Assembly (NCBI GenBank): GCA_016191085.1
Contig: JACPPJ010000021.1
Location: forward strand, 55,040-119,039
Direction: 5' to 3'
DNA: 64,000 nt
DNA from: Acidobacteriota bacterium
GTDB taxonomy: Bacteria; Acidobacteriota; Terriglobia; 2-12-FULL-54-10
The notes under the pieces are model-generated. The model was not told the origin of the DNA. It worked only from the letters and a program-made list of their open reading frames with translations, and searched no databases. Of the stretch, positions 36,123 to 46,966 are shown one piece after another. The position numbers and the translations under genes were made by a program. Within the stretch, counting starts at the first letter, position 1. Each line of letters opens with the position of its first letter.

Positions 36123-37471
36123 TGCCGCAGATGGGTGAAAGCGTCACCGAAGGCACCGTGACCAAATGGCTGAAGAAAGAGGGCGACACGGTCGGCAGAG
36201 ATGAGCCGCTATTCGAGATCTCCACTGAGAAGGTAGACGCGGAAATTCCATCACCCTCTTCAGGCACGCTGACAAAGATCCTGGTGCGGGAAGGCCAAAC
36301 CGTGGCAGTGCGAGCCGTAGTGGCGCAGATAGAGCCAACATCCGCGGAGCAGAAACCTTCCGCTCCACCGCGCCAGCCCGAAGTAAAGGCGGCTGCACCC
36401 AAGCCTGCGCCGACGCCCTCTCCGACACCGGCTGCGCCCCCACCGCCGCCGCCAACTGCTGCAAAGCCCTCCGGTCCTGCCCTAGTGCCGCCCAAGCAGC
36501 CCGAGCGACCCAGGCAGCCTGAGCCTGTTGCAGAGAAAGGCGAAGAGATCCGGACTTCTCCTTTAGTTCGACGGCTGGCGGCGGAGAACGCAGTGAACCT
36601 GTCGGAGGTCCAAGGCACGGGTCTCGGTGGAAGAATCACCAAAGAGGATCTGCTGGCGTTCGTAGACAGACGCAAGACGCAGCCACCCGTACGCGAGAGG
36701 GCGGCGAAAGAGGTACCGCCCGCCGCGGCTCCCGAGTTAGAGCCTGAGACCGCCGCTGCGCCCGCAGCGACGCCGGGCGAACGAGAGGAAGTCGTGGCGA
36801 TGAGCGCCATGCGCAAGAAGATCGCTGAACACATGATCATGAGCCGCCATACATCGGCGCACGTCACGACGGTTTTCCAAATCGATCTGACCAAAGTGAA
36901 CGGCGTATATCAGCGCGAAAAGGAGCGGTTTGAACGCCAGGAAAATACGCGCTTGGGGTATACTCCGTTTTTTATCCGCGCGATAATAGACGGCCTGAAG
37001 CGTTTCCCGATTCTGAATAGTTCTGTATCGGGTGACAACATCGTCTACAAAAAGGATATTCACATTGGGGTGGCGGTGGCGCTCGACTGGGGCCTCATCG
37101 TTCCCGTGATTCACAACGCTGATGAGAAGAGCTTTTTGGGTTTGACGCGGGCCATAAATGACCTAGCGGACCGCGCGCGTCGCAAGAGTCTGTCTGTCCG
37201 CGAAGTTCAGGGCGGCACGTTTACCATTACCAACCCTGGCGCGCTCGGCAGCTTGTTTGCTACGCCTATAATTAATCAGCCGCAGGTTGGGATCGTCGGT
37301 GTGGGCGCGGTAAAGAAGATGCCGGTGGTGATTGACGATGCCATTGCCATCCGACCGATCGTGCACCTCTCGCTCAGCTACGACCATCGCATCATAGATG
37401 GCTACGTAGCAGACCAGTTCATGGCCACGGTGAAGAGCTACCTGGAGAACTGGGAAGAAACGATCTTATAA
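36104..37471 (+). CDS. Dihydrolipoamide acyltransferase (E2) of a 2-oxoacid dehydrogenase complex
   Basis: 455 residues. Lipoyl domain at 1-80, with the lipoylated Lys in STEKVDAEI; a Pro/Ala-rich linker; peripheral-subunit-binding domain about 148-185 (TSPLVRRLAAENAVNLSEV and GRITKEDLLAF); a second linker; catalytic domain from about 225 ending LSYDHRIIDGYVADQFM, with the HxxxDG active site. Whether it is succinyl-, branched-chain- or pyruvate-type cannot be settled: the single lipoyl domain fits sucB or bkd E2. The E1 genes are not in this window. AGGAGG 6-11 bases before ATG 36104, within lipB. Confidence 0.93.
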   Translation: MAIEVLMPQMGESVTEGTVTKWLKKEGDTVGRDEPLFEISTEKVDAEIPSPSSGTLTKILVREGQTVAVRAVVAQIEPTSAEQKPSAPPRQPEVKAAAPKPAPTPSPTPAAPPPPPPTAAKPSGPALVPPKQPERPRQPEPVAEKGEEIRTSPLVRRLAAENAVNLSEVQGTGLGGRITKEDLLAFVDRRKTQPPVRERAAKEVPPAAAPELEPETAAAPAATPGEREEVVAMSAMRKKIAEHMIMSRHTSAHVTTVFQIDLTKVNGVYQREKERFERQENTRLGYTPFFIRAIIDGLKRFPILNSSVSGDNIVYKKDIHIGVAVALDWGLIVPVIHNADEKSFLGLTRAINDLADRARRKSLSVREVQGGTFTITNPGALGSLFATPIINQPQVGIVGVGAVKKMPVVIDDAIAIRPIVHLSLSYDHRIIDGYVADQFMATVKSYLENWEETIL

Positions 37472-37636
37472 CGGGGAGTTCTGATTCTGAGCAGTTTGGT
37501 CTGCCGAGACAGATCCACTCAGAAAGTGTGTGCGCGCCGAATGTGCCGGCGCGGCTGCGTCCCAGAGTCACTGCCCGTCATGTTTTGAGATAGCTGCAAG
37601 AGATTTTCATCCGGAAAAAAGGAGTAATCAATCCCC

Positions 37637-39805
37637 GTGCAACTCACTGTCATCTTCGCCATTAGCATCATCGGGCTCCTCTTCGCGTTGTACTTGATGC
37701 GAGACGTCCTGAACAGAGATACCGGAACCGCGGCCATGCGGGAGATTTCCGACGCCATTCGGCAGGGAGCGGAGGCTTTCTTGCGCCGCCAGAACCGCAC
37801 CATTGCCTATCTTGCTGTCGCACTGGCCGCGATCATATATATTCTGTACGCCTTTGTGCGTGCGGCAAACGAACACGATCCGGCGAGCGCGTCTAATCTG
37901 GCGTTATGGACCACGCTGTCATTTTTGTTCGGAGCGGCTTGCTCCGTTGCCGCCGGTTATATGGGGATGTGGGTCGCTATTCGCGCCAACATTCGAACGG
38001 CGGCGGCCGCCACCAAGGACATGAACGGCGCTTTGCAATCTGCGCTGCGCGGTGGCGCTGTCTCTGGATTCTTCGTCGTGGCGCTGAGCCTGCTCGGCGT
38101 CGCGGGACTCTTCGCTATCGTCGATAAGATGGGCGTGACGGACGACATCTCTAAGATCCCGCTGCTGATCGTGGGGTATGGTTTCGGAGCGAGTTTCGTC
38201 GCACTTTTTGCGCAGCTCGGCGGAGGGATTTACACCAAAGCTGCGGATGTGGGAGCGGACCTGGTCGGCAAAGTGGAAGCTGGAATCCCGGAAGACGATC
38301 CGCGTAATCCCGCCGTTATCGCGGACCTGGTCGGCGATAACGTGGGCGACTGCGCTGGACGCGGCGCCGATCTCTTCGAGTCTACTGCCGCGGAAAATAT
38401 CGGTGCCATGATCCTTGCCGCTTCGCTATACGGCGCCAACAGGGAAGTATTTGAAGCGCGGGGCTTGACTCTAATTGGCGTGCTGCTCTTCCCATTGGTA
38501 TCGCGCGCGTTCGGAATTATCGCCTCTATCGTAGGCATCATGTCGGTCAGGACGAGGGAAGACGAAGATCCCATGCAGTCGCTCAACCGGGGGTATTACA
38601 TCACCACGGCATTGGCGATTGTTGGGTTCTACATTGCCGCGCGATGGCTGCTAGGTCCCGAGTATTACTTCAACTTCTTCATCTGCGGAGTCATCGGAGT
38701 TCTCACCTCCATCGCCTTTGTGTTCATCACGCAGTATTACACCGAGTACCGCTACCGCCCCGTCAAATCTATAGCGGAAGCTTCTCAGACCGGCCCCGCA
38801 ACGAACATTATCTCCGGCGTCGCCGTTGGCATGGAGTCTACGGGCTATCCCGTTTTGACGATTTGCTTGGCCATCGTGAGTTCGTATTTCCTCGGCAGAT
38901 ATTCTGGATTAGAACATGCGGGACTGTTCGGCACCGCCGTAGCCACGATGGGTATGCTAGGGCCGTGCGCATTTATTTTGGCCATGGACACCTTTGGTCC
39001 CATCACGGACAACGCCGGTGGCATTGTGGAGATGAGCCGCCAGCCCGAAGCCATTCGCGAGCGCACCGACCGGCTGGACAGCGTCGGCAACACCACCAAG
39101 GCACTCACGAAAGGTTACGCAGTAGGTTCGGCAGGGCTCGCTGCCTTCCTGCTTTTCGGAGCCTATCTGGACGAGGTGAGGAATTACATGCCCACCTTTT
39201 CTGGCACCATCAATCTGAACAAGCCCGAGGTCTTCGTGGGGGGGATGCTCGGCGCCATGCTGGTTTTGTTGTTCTCCTCGCTGGCTATCAAGGCCGTGGG
39301 CAAGGCTGCGTACGCGATCATTAACAACGTCCGTGAGCAGTTCAAGCGGAACCCGGGAATTATGCAAGGCACGGCCAAGCCGGATTACGGCGAGTGCGTG
39401 GACATCGCCACCAAAGCAGCGCTGAACAAGATGATCGCCCCCGGCCTGCTCGTGGTCGGCATGACAATCGGCGTAGGCCTGTTATTCAAAGCCTTGTATC
39501 ACGCCACCGGCCAGCCTGCCGACGGCGCCAGCGGGGCCGAGGTGATCGGAGGCTTCCTGATGGTCGGCACCATCACCGGCATCATCGTGGCACTGTTCCT
39601 GAATAACGGCGGAGGCGCTTGGGATAACGCCAAAAAGTACATCGAGACGGGCGCATACGGTGGGAAGCGGTCCGATCCGCACAAGGCGGCCGTGGTCGGC
39701 GATACGGTCGGAGACCCATTCAAGGATACAGCGGGCCCCTCATTACACGTTCTGATCAAGCTGCTGAGCACGATCACGCTGGTGATGGTGCCGTTGTTCT
39801 TGTGA
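37637..39805 (+). CDS. hppA: Membrane-bound proton-translocating pyrophosphatase, K+-independent type
   Basis: 722 residues, about 16 membrane helices. Couples PPi hydrolysis to ion pumping. Substrate-binding Asp clusters: DVGADLVGKVEAGIPEDDPR, GDNVGDCAGRGADLFES and GDTVGDPFKDTAGPS. The subtype-determining stretch reads GNTTKALTKGYAVGSAG: Lys and Thr at the positions that are Ala and Gly/Ala in K+-dependent enzymes, so the K+-independent, probably H+-pumping, class. The start is GTG 37637 with AAGGAG about 13 bases upstream; no better start was found. Confidence 0.95.
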   Translation: MQLTVIFAISIIGLLFALYLMRDVLNRDTGTAAMREISDAIRQGAEAFLRRQNRTIAYLAVALAAIIYILYAFVRAANEHDPASASNLALWTTLSFLFGAACSVAAGYMGMWVAIRANIRTAAAATKDMNGALQSALRGGAVSGFFVVALSLLGVAGLFAIVDKMGVTDDISKIPLLIVGYGFGASFVALFAQLGGGIYTKAADVGADLVGKVEAGIPEDDPRNPAVIADLVGDNVGDCAGRGADLFESTAAENIGAMILAASLYGANREVFEARGLTLIGVLLFPLVSRAFGIIASIVGIMSVRTREDEDPMQSLNRGYYITTALAIVGFYIAARWLLGPEYYFNFFICGVIGVLTSIAFVFITQYYTEYRYRPVKSIAEASQTGPATNIISGVAVGMESTGYPVLTICLAIVSSYFLGRYSGLEHAGLFGTAVATMGMLGPCAFILAMDTFGPITDNAGGIVEMSRQPEAIRERTDRLDSVGNTTKALTKGYAVGSAGLAAFLLFGAYLDEVRNYMPTFSGTINLNKPEVFVGGMLGAMLVLLFSSLAIKAVGKAAYAIINNVREQFKRNPGIMQGTAKPDYGECVDIATKAALNKMIAPGLLVVGMTIGVGLLFKALYHATGQPADGASGAEVIGGFLMVGTITGIIVALFLNNGGGAWDNAKKYIETGAYGGKRSDPHKAAVVGDTVGDPFKDTAGPSLHVLIKLLSTITLVMVPLFL

Positions 39806-39968
39806 GTGGTTTGGAACGCGCAGTATAGGCATCCAGCAGGACGGCTTTCAGGTCTTTCACCTTGGCCGCGGTTTCCGTACGGTAAATCTAGCCCTTAGTC
39901 TCCGCGACAAACCCGCTCAGTAGCTGGACGAGAAATTGCGACTCTGCTTCTGACAGATTGAGTGTCAT
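39806..39968 (-). pseudogene. Small gene with an in-frame TAG, remnant or recoded
   Basis: On the minus strand, ATG 39968 has aaagggg 5-11 bases upstream and reads MTLNLSEAESQFLVQLLSGF followed by VAETKG, then TAG at 39888-39890, then continues in frame IYRTETAAKVKDLKAVLLDA and YTARS. The pattern resembles small helical proteins (about 55-60 residues, N-terminal LNLTxEE, middle LREEIxRTD) frequent in Acidobacteriota; a single change of GAG to TAG would explain the stop. It sits in the 234-base gap between hppA and folP. Too short for usual gene calls. Confidence 0.5.
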
Positions 39969-40039
39969 AACGTCCCCTTTCCTGCGCCTGTTCGTTAGAC
40001 GGCCACAATTCTAAGGATGGTTGCACGGTTTGACCGAGA

Positions 40040-41020
40040 TCACGAGCTATCCCGACAAGCCAGAACCCCATCAGTGATTCTGGCCACCGTGACCATTTGC
40101 TTTACGTCGTGCACACGCACAATGTTCGCGCCGTTCAGAATACAAGCCGCCACCGCCGCCGCGGTCCCGAACAGTAAATCTTCCGGCGGGCACTGCCGCA
40201 ATTGATTCACCACGGAGCCCACAGAGAGCACAGAGCTTTTAGAATCAGTTCCTCTGTGTTCTCCGTGCTCTCTGTGGTGAAAGAGTTCCCCGGAGACCGT
40301 TTGCCTGATGAAGGACTTGCGGGAAGGCCCAGTCAGGATCGGAAATCCAAGACTACTAAACCGCCGCAGATTGGCGATGATCTCAAAGTTCTGCTTACTA
40401 CTCTTCCCAAACCCAATCCCCGGATCGAGCACGATCTGACGTTTGCGTATTCCCGCGTTCACAGCCCGCCGGACAGATGCGGCGAGCCCTTGGCGTATGC
40501 TCGGGATCAATCGAGTCAATGCAGGCAACTTCTGCATCGTTCGAGGCGTGCCGCGCAGATGCATCAGCACAACAGCAGCGCCATTGGTTGCCACGACACT
40601 TGCCATTCTCGGATCGTATCTCAGTCCGCTAACGTCATTGACGATCTCCGCTCCCGCGCGTAAAGCTTTTTCGGCAACATTCCATTTGTAGGTGTCAATG
40701 GAAATGGGAATACGGATGCCTTTCCGGCGCAGGGTTTCAATCACTGGAACCGTCCGCTCCAGTTCTTCCTCTTCACTCACGGGTTCAGCGCCTGGGCGAG
40801 TAGACTCGCCGCCAATGTCGAGCAGATCAGCGCCTTCACGCTCGATCTCCAGCCCGCGCGCAATGGCTGCGAGACGGTCGAAATACGTTCCGCGTTCAGA
40901 GAAAGAATCAGGCGTGACGTTGAGGATGCCCATGACCAGCGTACGCTCGCCTAATCGCAATACGCGGTTGGGCAGTTGCAGGCGAAACAAATTGCGAAAT
41001 GGAAAGGGTTTTCCAGGCAC
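40040..41020 (-). CDS. folP: Dihydropteroate synthase with an in-frame palindromic repeat insertion
   Basis: 326 residues against about 270-280 for the family. Joins p-aminobenzoate to the pterin pyrophosphate in folate synthesis. Motifs: LVMGILNVTPDSFSERG, DIGGESTRPGAEPVSEEEEL, ISIDTYKWNVAEKA, IVNDVSGL, VLMHLRGTPRTMQ, VLDPGIGFGKSSKQN, GPSRKSFI and FGTAAAVAACILNGANIVRV followed by HDV. Between SRKSFI and FGTAAAV, residues about 247-272 (LFHHREHGEHRG, SSVLSVGSVV) are the translation of a dispersed palindrome at 40206-40281; the frame stays open. The insertion falls in a loop before the last helix pair, so activity may be retained. Start GTG 41020. Last gene of a tilS-hpt-ftsH-folP group. Confidence 0.93.
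   Translation of the reverse strand: MPGKPFPFRNLFRLQLPNRVLRLGERTLVMGILNVTPDSFSERGTYFDRLAAIARGLEIEREGADLLDIGGESTRPGAEPVSEEEELERTVPVIETLRRKGIRIPISIDTYKWNVAEKALRAGAEIVNDVSGLRYDPRMASVVATNGAAVVLMHLRGTPRTMQKLPALTRLIPSIRQGLAASVRRAVNAGIRKRQIVLDPGIGFGKSSKQNFEIIANLRRFSSLGFPILTGPSRKSFIRQTVSGELFHHREHGEHRGTDSKSSVLSVGSVVNQLRQCPPEDLLFGTAAAVAACILNGANIVRVHDVKQMVTVARITDGVLACRDSS
40206..40281. repeat. Dispersed palindromic repeat inside folP
   Basis: A 76-base inverted repeat with 30-base arms (40206-40235 and 40252-40281) and a 16-base loop, of the ttcaccacagag family also seen at 16271-16340 and 22989-23056, which are both intergenic. Here it lies inside a coding region and is read through in frame. Confidence 0.92.
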
Positions 41021-41764
41021 GGCTGCGATGTAAAAGTAGGTCCGTTACGCACGGTTCAGGATTTCTGCCGCCTCTCCGTGTCTCTTTTCCTCGATGAGTT
41101 TGAAAAGACCGCGCTCGATATCAACTGCGCGGAATGAGTCATGGGGGAAGTATGCCAAGGCGATATCTGCGCGTGAAGGACGGACTCTCGAATATTCTTT
41201 ACTGGGGTTATGCTCGGAGCGGCGGTCGCCGCGACCACCGAGTAGGTGAATTTCGCAGAGGGGTAACTCAGCATCAACTCGATCAAGCACAGACTACATT
41301 CGGGTCCCTCGTTGGCTCGGGGCTGCATCAAATTGCAGGCAATCAGGCTGCCGCAATTCACACACATGTCGTTCGTTAGCAAGATTCGAATGTTTTTAGA
41401 TCCTGCGTGTTACGTTACTCTCGACATGAAACTCACCGAGCTAGCCGCGCACACGCCAGTGACGATTCTTTGTGCGGTAAAGAGATATCCGACATACATT
41501 CCTATTACCAGACAAAACGAAGCCATTTATTCGCGATGGTGCAAGCAATGCACCTCCGCGCTTACATGTCTCTGGATGAAAAGGCCATTCTCGTGTTAAG
41601 GAAAGCTGTAGGTGACTACAGCTTTCCGACACACAGTTTTGACTTTGCCGCTCGACGGATTATCTCGCACGCTAACATGCGAGAATTGGAATCCGCGATT
41701 TCCGGTTCGCTCCTATCAAACAATATGGAAAGCGTTAGGAGTAGCGGATTCTAAGTCTCTACAG
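41021..41764. other. Gap between ftsH and folP, no convincing gene
   Basis: About 740 bases, less GC-rich than its surroundings. The only structured signal is a minus-strand frame at 41056-41367 beginning MCVNCGSLIACNLMQ with a second CSLC pair, as in a zinc ribbon, after which a better-looking frame (LFKLIEEKRHGEAAEIL, ending 41045) lies two bases out of phase. This may be the remains of a small zinc-ribbon gene with a frameshift. A plus-strand frame at 41566-41754 is also open but has no ribosome binding site. Confidence 0.35.
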
Positions 41765-43680
<1,916 letters not shown>

Positions 43681-43684
<4 letters not shown>

Positions 43685-44244
43685 TGCGTTACTGTGCCTC
43701 CCTTGGCCGCCTCAGTGGAAGCGGCGTTTTCGCTGGCACTAATCGCCGCCACGTATGGAAAATTGCGATAGAGTCCGCGTTCGTCGTCCAATCCATAACC
43801 TACTAAATAGCTTCCTTGCCACGTGAAACCGGCATAATCGACGCGGAATGGAAGTCGTCTCCGCTCTTCACGGTCTACCAGGGCAGCGGTGCGAACCGAC
43901 TTCGCGTTCTTGAGCAGGAGCTGCTGCACCAGGTGATCTAAGGTGATTCCGCTATCTACAACCGCATCGACCAGCAATACGTTTTTCCCCGCTATATCAG
44001 CCACCGGCCCATAAACAATGTTGCACACCGGCTGGGCACCCACTACGGTGTCTTGCTTCTCCATCTTGATGAAGTGGCAGACTACGGGGCAGGTCATCCC
44101 GCGCACTAGATCGGCCAGAAACATGAAGCTGTCGTCGAGTATGCCGATTGCGTGAACCTCGTCGGATCCGTAATCACTTGAGATCTGCGAAGCCATTTCG
44201 CGTACGCGCTTGCCGATTTGTTCTTCAGAAAAGATTACCTGCAA
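43681..44244 (-). CDS. hpt: Hypoxanthine phosphoribosyltransferase
   Basis: 187 residues. Purine salvage enzyme making IMP/GMP from PRPP. Features: [17 protein letters not shown] at the N-terminus, [20 protein letters not shown], and the PRPP loop [18 protein letters not shown]. The canonical loop has two adjacent acidic residues (ED or DD) before the hydrophobic pair; here the second is Ala (DA), while the catalytic-base Asp of the following DSG is retained. The C-terminus carries [18 protein letters not shown] as in Hpt. In an operon between tilS (11 bases upstream) and ftsH. Confidence 0.92.
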
Positions 44245-44255
44245 CGGACCTCCGC

Positions 44256-45710
44256 TCAGCGCCTGAATTCCATGACCAGCAGCGCGCGATCACTGCCCGG
44301 AGGAGGCGAGAAGTCATCGGCGGCGCCCAATCCTCTAGTCCAGACAATTCTGCCGTTCCACAAAAGGACCGGCCACCCTTGTCGCTGTGTGAGTGGGATT
44401 CGCTGGCTCCGAAAAAATTCCTTGAGCTTCCTTTCTGTTCGATGACCCGCGGGCTTGTATAAATCACCCGGCCGCCAGTTCCGCAGGGTCAACATGGTTC
44501 CCCCGAGCCCTGGGTCCAACAGAGACACCACACTCTGATTATAGCGCGCTTGTGCGTTTTCCATGTCCATTATTTCAAAGGAAAACGTGCTTCCGATCTC
44601 CGGTGCTTCGATTCGGGCAGGAACATGAAAGTGATGTTCGAACCCCTGGAATTTCTTCGGAGCAGCGGCTTTCTCGATTATTAGATGCGAGAATTCGCGT
44701 TTGGCTACGTATCCTCCCGGCAGCGGCAGCCAGCTCCCGCTCTGCGACTCACTCATCAGATGCAGAAGCTGCTCGATGTGCTCAAAGTCGGCGGCTCCGG
44801 TCTGCGGAAGTCTGGCCAATTCTTGCCATCTCTTGTCGGAGTCTTCGGGCAGCGAGCACTTCAGTCGCGGCAGATACAGTGCTGCAGCGATGGCGCAACG
44901 CAGCAGCCGGCGTCTGACAGCCGGGTGCATGCGACACATCAACTGGATGTTCAATGAAATCCTTTCGCCTTCCACTTGCGCCGCCTGTGAGAGAATGGGC
45001 GGCAGATACTCGGCCCAGAAGCTTTCCTCGTCGCGCGCTGTTTCGGCTGTTCCAGCGAGCGTCCGCACGATTTGCGGATTGAACTCCGAGAGCATTGGTA
45101 CGAGCTGATGCCGGATGCGGTTGCGCGTACGGCGCAGGTCGAGATTGCTCGAATCTTCTCGCCAAGGCTGCTGCCGCTCGTTGAGGTATGCCAACACCGC
45201 GCTGCGGCGCACTTCGATCAACGGGCGAATGATGCGATTCTCTACAACCGGGTAAATACCTGCCAACCCACGTAATCCGGCGCCTCGCAGCAGGCGCTGC
45301 AAAACCGTTTCCGCCTGATCGTCTGCGGTATGTCCGACGGCTACCCGATCCGCCCGGCCTTCATCGATCAAGGATCGAAAGAATTCGTAGCGAATTTTGC
45401 GGGCGGTGCTTTCGAGGTTCGATTTGGCGCTTCCAGCCTTGCTGCGAACGTCCGCGCGCGAGGCGTGCAGCGGCAGTTGCAAACGCTCAGAGAGTTGCCG
45501 CACAAAGCTCTCGTCCTCGTCAGATTCTTCCGCGCGCAAACAATGGTTCAGGTGACAGACGGAGAGAGCACATCCAAGCTGATCCGATAACTCGTACAAG
45601 ACCAGGAGCAACGCGGTGGAGTCCGGCCCCCCTGAACAGGCGACCGCAACGCGCTGTCCGGGCGCGATCATGCAAAAGTGCGCAATCGTTTTCAGAACTG
45701 CGGACAGCAT
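44256..45710 (-). CDS. tilS: tRNA(Ile)-lysidine synthase TilS
   Basis: 484 residues. Modifies C34 of tRNA-Ile(CAU) to lysidine, changing codon reading from AUG to AUA. N-terminal PP-loop ATPase motif VACSGGPDSTALLLVL at about residues 23-38; VGHTADDQAETVLQRLLRGAG and RTRNRIRHQLVPMLSEFNP are family-specific. C-terminal domain includes MLTLRNWRPGDLYKPAGH and KLKEFFRSQRIPLTQRQGWP. It opens the group tilS-hpt-ftsH-folP, an order also seen in other bacteria. Confidence 0.95.
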   Translation of the reverse strand: MLSAVLKTIAHFCMIAPGQRVAVACSGGPDSTALLLVLYELSDQLGCALSVCHLNHCLRAEESDEDESFVRQLSERLQLPLHASRADVRSKAGSAKSNLESTARKIRYEFFRSLIDEGRADRVAVGHTADDQAETVLQRLLRGAGLRGLAGIYPVVENRIIRPLIEVRRSAVLAYLNERQQPWREDSSNLDLRRTRNRIRHQLVPMLSEFNPQIVRTLAGTAETARDEESFWAEYLPPILSQAAQVEGERISLNIQLMCRMHPAVRRRLLRCAIAAALYLPRLKCSLPEDSDKRWQELARLPQTGAADFEHIEQLLHLMSESQSGSWLPLPGGYVAKREFSHLIIEKAAAPKKFQGFEHHFHVPARIEAPEIGSTFSFEIMDMENAQARYNQSVVSLLDPGLGGTMLTLRNWRPGDLYKPAGHRTERKLKEFFRSQRIPLTQRQGWPVLLWNGRIVWTRGLGAADDFSPPPGSDRALLVMEFRR

Positions 45711-45760
45711 AGGGGTCTCCGCTGTACTGGCAAGATTCCCGGCGTCGAAGCTAATTGTAA

Positions 45761-45941
45761 GTCAACGACGCAGTTGCCGCCCAACAATCGTGAGATGGTG
45801 GGGTAGCCATGGCGAGCGCCTTCCTCGCCGTGGGTTTGTGCCCGGTCCACGCAAAAGCCCACGACGAAAAATACGTTCGTCGTGGCTACCGCTACCGCGC
45901 ACGTTCAATTGCGATTCTTGGGCGGCAAGTCAACGACGCAG
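45761..45941. mobile_element. MITE-like unit with inverted ends and direct repeats, containing a dispersed palindrome
   Basis: GTCAACGACGCAG occurs as a direct repeat at 45761-45773 and 45929-45941. Immediately inside are inverted arms TTGCCGCCCAACAATCG (45774-45790) and CGATTCTTGGGCGGCAA (45912-45928), matching at 16 of 17 bases. The enclosed DNA holds the third copy of the gtagccac/gtggctac palindrome family (45798-45895). No coding capacity. The layout suggests a non-autonomous transposed unit with a 13-base target duplication, upstream of tilS. Confidence 0.65.
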
Positions 45942-46019
45942 CGGCCGGTTAAAACAGCTTAAGATGCGAAAGGAAGAAGTGCAAAAACACTGAGGCGCTA
46001 CAAAGCGGTGCTGGACGTA

Positions 46020-46154
46020 CTAGGAGCGATAAAACAGCGCGGCGGCCATACCGGCAATCAGAGCCATGCTGGCGGCGCACAGAGCCGCCCTGGTCAGCAG
46101 TTCGACTCCGATCTTTCCCATTGTCTTGTTGATGCTCGCGGTCTCGTCGGACAT
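46020..46154 (-). CDS. Possible small single-helix membrane protein
   Basis: A 44-residue frame beginning MSDETASINKTMGKIGVELL and containing one hydrophobic segment ALCAASMALIAGMAAALFY near the C-terminus, as in tail-anchored small proteins. A GGAGG lies about 10 bases before ATG 46154. No family recognised; only the hydrophobic pattern and ribosome binding site support it. Confidence 0.35.
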   Translation of the reverse strand: MSDETASINKTMGKIGVELLTRAALCAASMALIAGMAAALFYRS

Positions 46155-46398
46155 TTCCAAGACGCCTCCGTTCAACAATGTCATGCTATCGGGTGCCATG
46201 AAGCGTTTCAATAGTACGCTCGGGCAAATTTGCCGATTTCCCATTGTCCAGAATGATACGAGCAATCCAGATTCCACCTTTACTCCTGGGGCGCCGATCT
46301 GCTAGTTCTTTGACACACGCACGTCCCAAATCGCGGCGGGAACGTGTAAACTAGTGGGGACGGGTCGCTGTGGAATTGAGAGTAAGAGGAAGGTAATT

Positions 46399-46815
46399 GT
46401 GATTCTCATCTTTTGTTCGCTGCTCGCCATTGGAACGATTGGATTCACGCTGCTGGTGCGCGAGCGCGACGTGCCTCCGGCTCCGGTGGAGAACGCCGAA
46501 CTGAACCATCTGGAAACCCGCCGGCAAGTATTGTACGAGAACCTGAAAGACCTTCAATTTGAGTACCATCAGGGCAAACTGTCGGATGACGATTACCAGT
46601 CGTTGAAGGCCGGTTTTCTTTACGACTTAGCCGCCGTAATGGACTCCATCGAGCGTCTGCAAATTGGCAGGCAGACCGTGAAACCTTACGGTAAACAGCC
46701 CGAGAAATCCGCACCGCTGAGCGCCGCTGCAGCGGATCATGTGTGCCCCTCCTGCGGGACCGTAAATGCAGCGAACAATCGGTTCTGTGGTCAATGCGGA
46801 AAAACTCTGTTATAG
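46399..46815 (+). CDS. Membrane-anchored zinc-ribbon protein with CcmI-like helical segment
   Basis: About 138 residues. One N-terminal membrane segment (ILIFCSLLAIGTIGFTLLV), then a helical stretch LETRRQVLYENLKDLQFEYH and GKLSDDDYQSLKAGF that resembles the cytoplasmic N-terminal region of CcmI-type cytochrome c maturation proteins, then a C-terminal zinc ribbon CPSCGTVNAANNRFCGQCGK. Start GTG 46399 is preferred because GAGGAAGG ends 5 bases upstream; an earlier GTG at 46354 lacks a site. No other ccm genes are nearby, so a cytochrome role is not supported by context. Confidence 0.75.
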   Translation: MILIFCSLLAIGTIGFTLLVRERDVPPAPVENAELNHLETRRQVLYENLKDLQFEYHQGKLSDDDYQSLKAGFLYDLAAVMDSIERLQIGRQTVKPYGKQPEKSAPLSAAAADHVCPSCGTVNAANNRFCGQCGKTLL

Positions 46816-46966
46816 CTGCGCCCCTGTCCCATGAATTCTCAATCCAAGTTCGCCGCAGCAGGAAAGAGAATAACTGCCCCGGTAAGCTTTCCCTGTTCCT
46901 GATCCTAGTAATCCTGGTTCTGAATGTTACTGTCTCTCGTGCTGGGGCTGGTCATTCGCTTTTGCA
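46816..46966. other. Short convergent gap, nothing assigned
   Basis: About 150 bases between the zinc-ribbon gene and the 3' end of recG. No convincing terminator hairpin or gene was found. Confidence 0.3.

Noticed and set aside
41407..41754. Plus-strand 115-residue frame between folP and ftsH
   Set aside because: No ribosome binding site, no recognisable pattern and a strand opposite to both neighbours.
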